A DNA stretch of 64,000 bases, taken from assembly GCF_001278805.1 (NCBI RefSeq), contig NZ_CP012602.1:661001-725000 (forward strand), given 5' to 3'. The notes beneath the pieces were generated by a model. The model searched no databases. It was not told the origin of the DNA and saw only the letters and a list, made by a program, of their open reading frames with translations. Source of the stretch: Bacillus sp. FJAT-18017. GTDB lineage: Bacteria; Bacillota; Bacilli; Bacillales; Cytobacillaceae. Each line of letters begins with the position of its first letter. Within the stretch, counting starts at the first letter, position 1. The position numbers were made by a program, and so were the translations under genes. Shown here one piece after another: positions 62,816 through 64,000 of the stretch.

Positions 62816-62851
62816 AGGAAGGGTGGGCTCCCACGAGTGACCACCCTTCTT
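62816..62851 (+). terminator. Hairpin between allD copy 2 and fdrA
   Basis: GAAGGGTGG / CCACCCTTC with a loop of about 14 nt that could fold further, followed by TTCATGG. The weak T-tract suggests attenuation rather than a full stop. Confidence 0.6.
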
Positions 62852-62923
62852 CATGGCGATTGCTGTTCAATTTCGCCACTTTTCAGACAACTAGGAAAAA
62901 TACATTAAGAGGTGAACAAAATA

Positions 62924-64000
62924 ATGCTTTATACCATTATAAAAGAGAATTCCTACCAGGATTCAGTTAACTTGATGCTTCTCACAAATAAAATTACAAC
63001 AATGGACGGAATTAACAAGGTTCAAATTATGATGGGAACTCCGGCCAATAAAGATATTTTCAAAAGTTCTGGTCTTTACACAGAAGAGCTTGAAAAAGCT
63101 GCTGCCAATGATATGTGTATTGTTGTTGATACAGACATGGAAGAAAAGATTCAGGAAGTACTTGATGAGGTTGATAATTATCTAAGTAACCAATCAATTA
63201 GCAGCAGCAAAGAACAATTTGAATCAGTGCGTACATGGGATAAAGCGGTTAAGGCTTTGCCAAGTGCAAATGTCGCTTTAATTTCAACACCGGGACAATA
63301 CGCAGCAGAAGAAGCCGACAAAGCACTGGACAATGATCTGCATGTCATGATCTTCAGTGACAACGTATCAATTGAAGATGAGCGCCGCCTCAAAGAGAAA
63401 GCCCATGATAAAGGCCTTCTTGTAATGGGACCTGACTGTGGAACAGAAATTTTGTCCGGCGTACCGCTTGCGTTCGCAAATGTGGTTAAACCGGGTAATA
63501 TCGGAATTGTTGGAGCTTCCGGAACAGGTATCCAGGAAGTAACTGTCCAAATCGACCGACTTGGCGGCGGTGTAACTCATGCCATCGGAACCGGCGGGCG
63601 CGACCTATCTGATAAGATTGGCGCTATCACCATGATGGATGCAATTAAAGGTCTTGCAGCACATAACCAGACGGAAGTAATCGGGATTGTTTCCAAGCCG
63701 CCTGCAAAAGAAGTGCGTGACCAGGTCGTTGAATTGCTTCAAAGCTTGTCAAAACCTGTTGTGGCTATTTTCCTTGGTGAAGAGCCGCATAATCATGAGG
63801 GCAACATCTATTATGCAAATACCCTTGAAGAAACAGCAGCAATTGCAGTCGATCTTGCAAAAGGAAATCCTGTAAAAGCAAATTACAATCAACTTATTGG
63901 TGATGTACCGGCTGTTGACTTGAAGCCTGAACAAAAGACAATTAAAGGCCTTTATTCCGGCGGTACACTGGGATACGAAGCGGCTACTCTCATCAGCAGA
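62924..64000 (+). CDS. fdrA: FdrA / AllF, oxamate carbamoyltransferase subunit (cut by window end)
   Basis: 359 residues are visible and the frame is still open at the edge. It opens LYTIIKENSYQDSVNLMLLT and has a CoA-binding/succinyl-CoA-synthetase-like module: LVMGPDCGTEILSGVPLAFA, NVVKPGNIGIVGASGTGIQE and GGVTHAIGTGGRDLSDKIGA. This is the FdrA family. In E. coli it is a subunit of the enzyme that converts oxalurate to oxamate and carbamoyl phosphate, with AllG and AllH. ATG has an AAGAGGTG site. AllG (DUF1116) and the carbamate kinase are expected just beyond the window. Confidence 0.92.
   Translation, partial: MLYTIIKENSYQDSVNLMLLTNKITTMDGINKVQIMMGTPANKDIFKSSGLYTEELEKAAANDMCIVVDTDMEEKIQEVLDEVDNYLSNQSISSSKEQFESVRTWDKAVKALPSANVALISTPGQYAAEEADKALDNDLHVMIFSDNVSIEDERRLKEKAHDKGLLVMGPDCGTEILSGVPLAFANVVKPGNIGIVGASGTGIQEVTVQIDRLGGGVTHAIGTGGRDLSDKIGAITMMDAIKGLAAHNQTEVIGIVSKPPAKEVRDQVVELLQSLSKPVVAIFLGEEPHNHEGNIYYANTLEETAAIAVDLAKGNPVKANYNQLIGDVPAVDLKPEQKTIKGLYSGGTLGYEAATLISR

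Overview
The window looks like chromosomal DNA of a low-GC, Gram-positive, Bacillus-like bacterium (Bacillaceae). The evidence is AT-rich composition, strong GGAGG-type ribosome binding sites, frequent TTG/GTG starts, rho-independent terminators after most genes, lipoprotein and CWB2 surface-protein signals, and Bacillus-type proteins (PucR regulators, Amj, DUF2187, oligoendopeptidase F). The species cannot be named from sequence alone.

Region 1 (about 1-34,860) is an accessory region with an unusual design. At least 31 copies or remnants of one intergenic repeat, all in the same (+) orientation, separate mostly single, unrelated small genes: Nudix, HIT, RibD-like reductase, GNAT, DUF4304-like, DUF2187, DUF5694-like, DUF1569-like, lipoproteins, small membrane proteins, an ECF sigma/anti-sigma pair, a HEPN (ApeA-like) protein and an AAA+ ATPase/DUF6414-like pair. 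A complete repeat has a hairpin terminator arm (core GGGTGCGTTGATCC / AGGATTAACCGC, then T-rich) followed by a conserved arm (core TTGAACAAACGGGGCAGG). The orientation of the repeat does not depend on the strand of the enclosed genes. One gene-plus-repeat unit occurs twice (10.25-10.69 kb and 19.06-19.50 kb), and similarity stops inside the repeat at both ends. The layout resembles an integron cassette array, but no integrase is visible. Several units are decaying (nonsense mutations, a frameshifted amj, a GH1 remnant). Two IS110-family insertions have right-hand junctions that fall inside copies of the repeat. The pepF gene lies among the units.

Region 2 (about 35.0-43.4 kb) holds a frameshifted IS110 remnant and then a Tn7-like transposition operon: a TniQ/TnsD-like protein, a TnsA-TnsB fusion, TnsC and a second, longer TniQ/TnsD-like protein. 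No cas genes or CRISPR array are seen beside it, and the element ends are not resolved.

Region 3 (43.9-64.0 kb) is a large allantoin (purine-nitrogen) catabolic cluster: RidA, two NCS1 permeases, two different allantoinases (AllB-like and PucH-like), two PucR regulators, AllH (DUF2877), an NCS2-like purine permease, an esterase, allantoate amidohydrolase (AllC), ureidoglycine aminohydrolase (AllE), two tandem ureidoglycolate dehydrogenases (AllD) and the start of FdrA/AllF, which runs off the window. Together they predict allantoin -> allantoate -> ureidoglycine -> ureidoglycolate -> oxalurate -> oxamate + carbamoyl phosphate. Two permeases in this cluster appear to use non-canonical ATC/ATT start codons.
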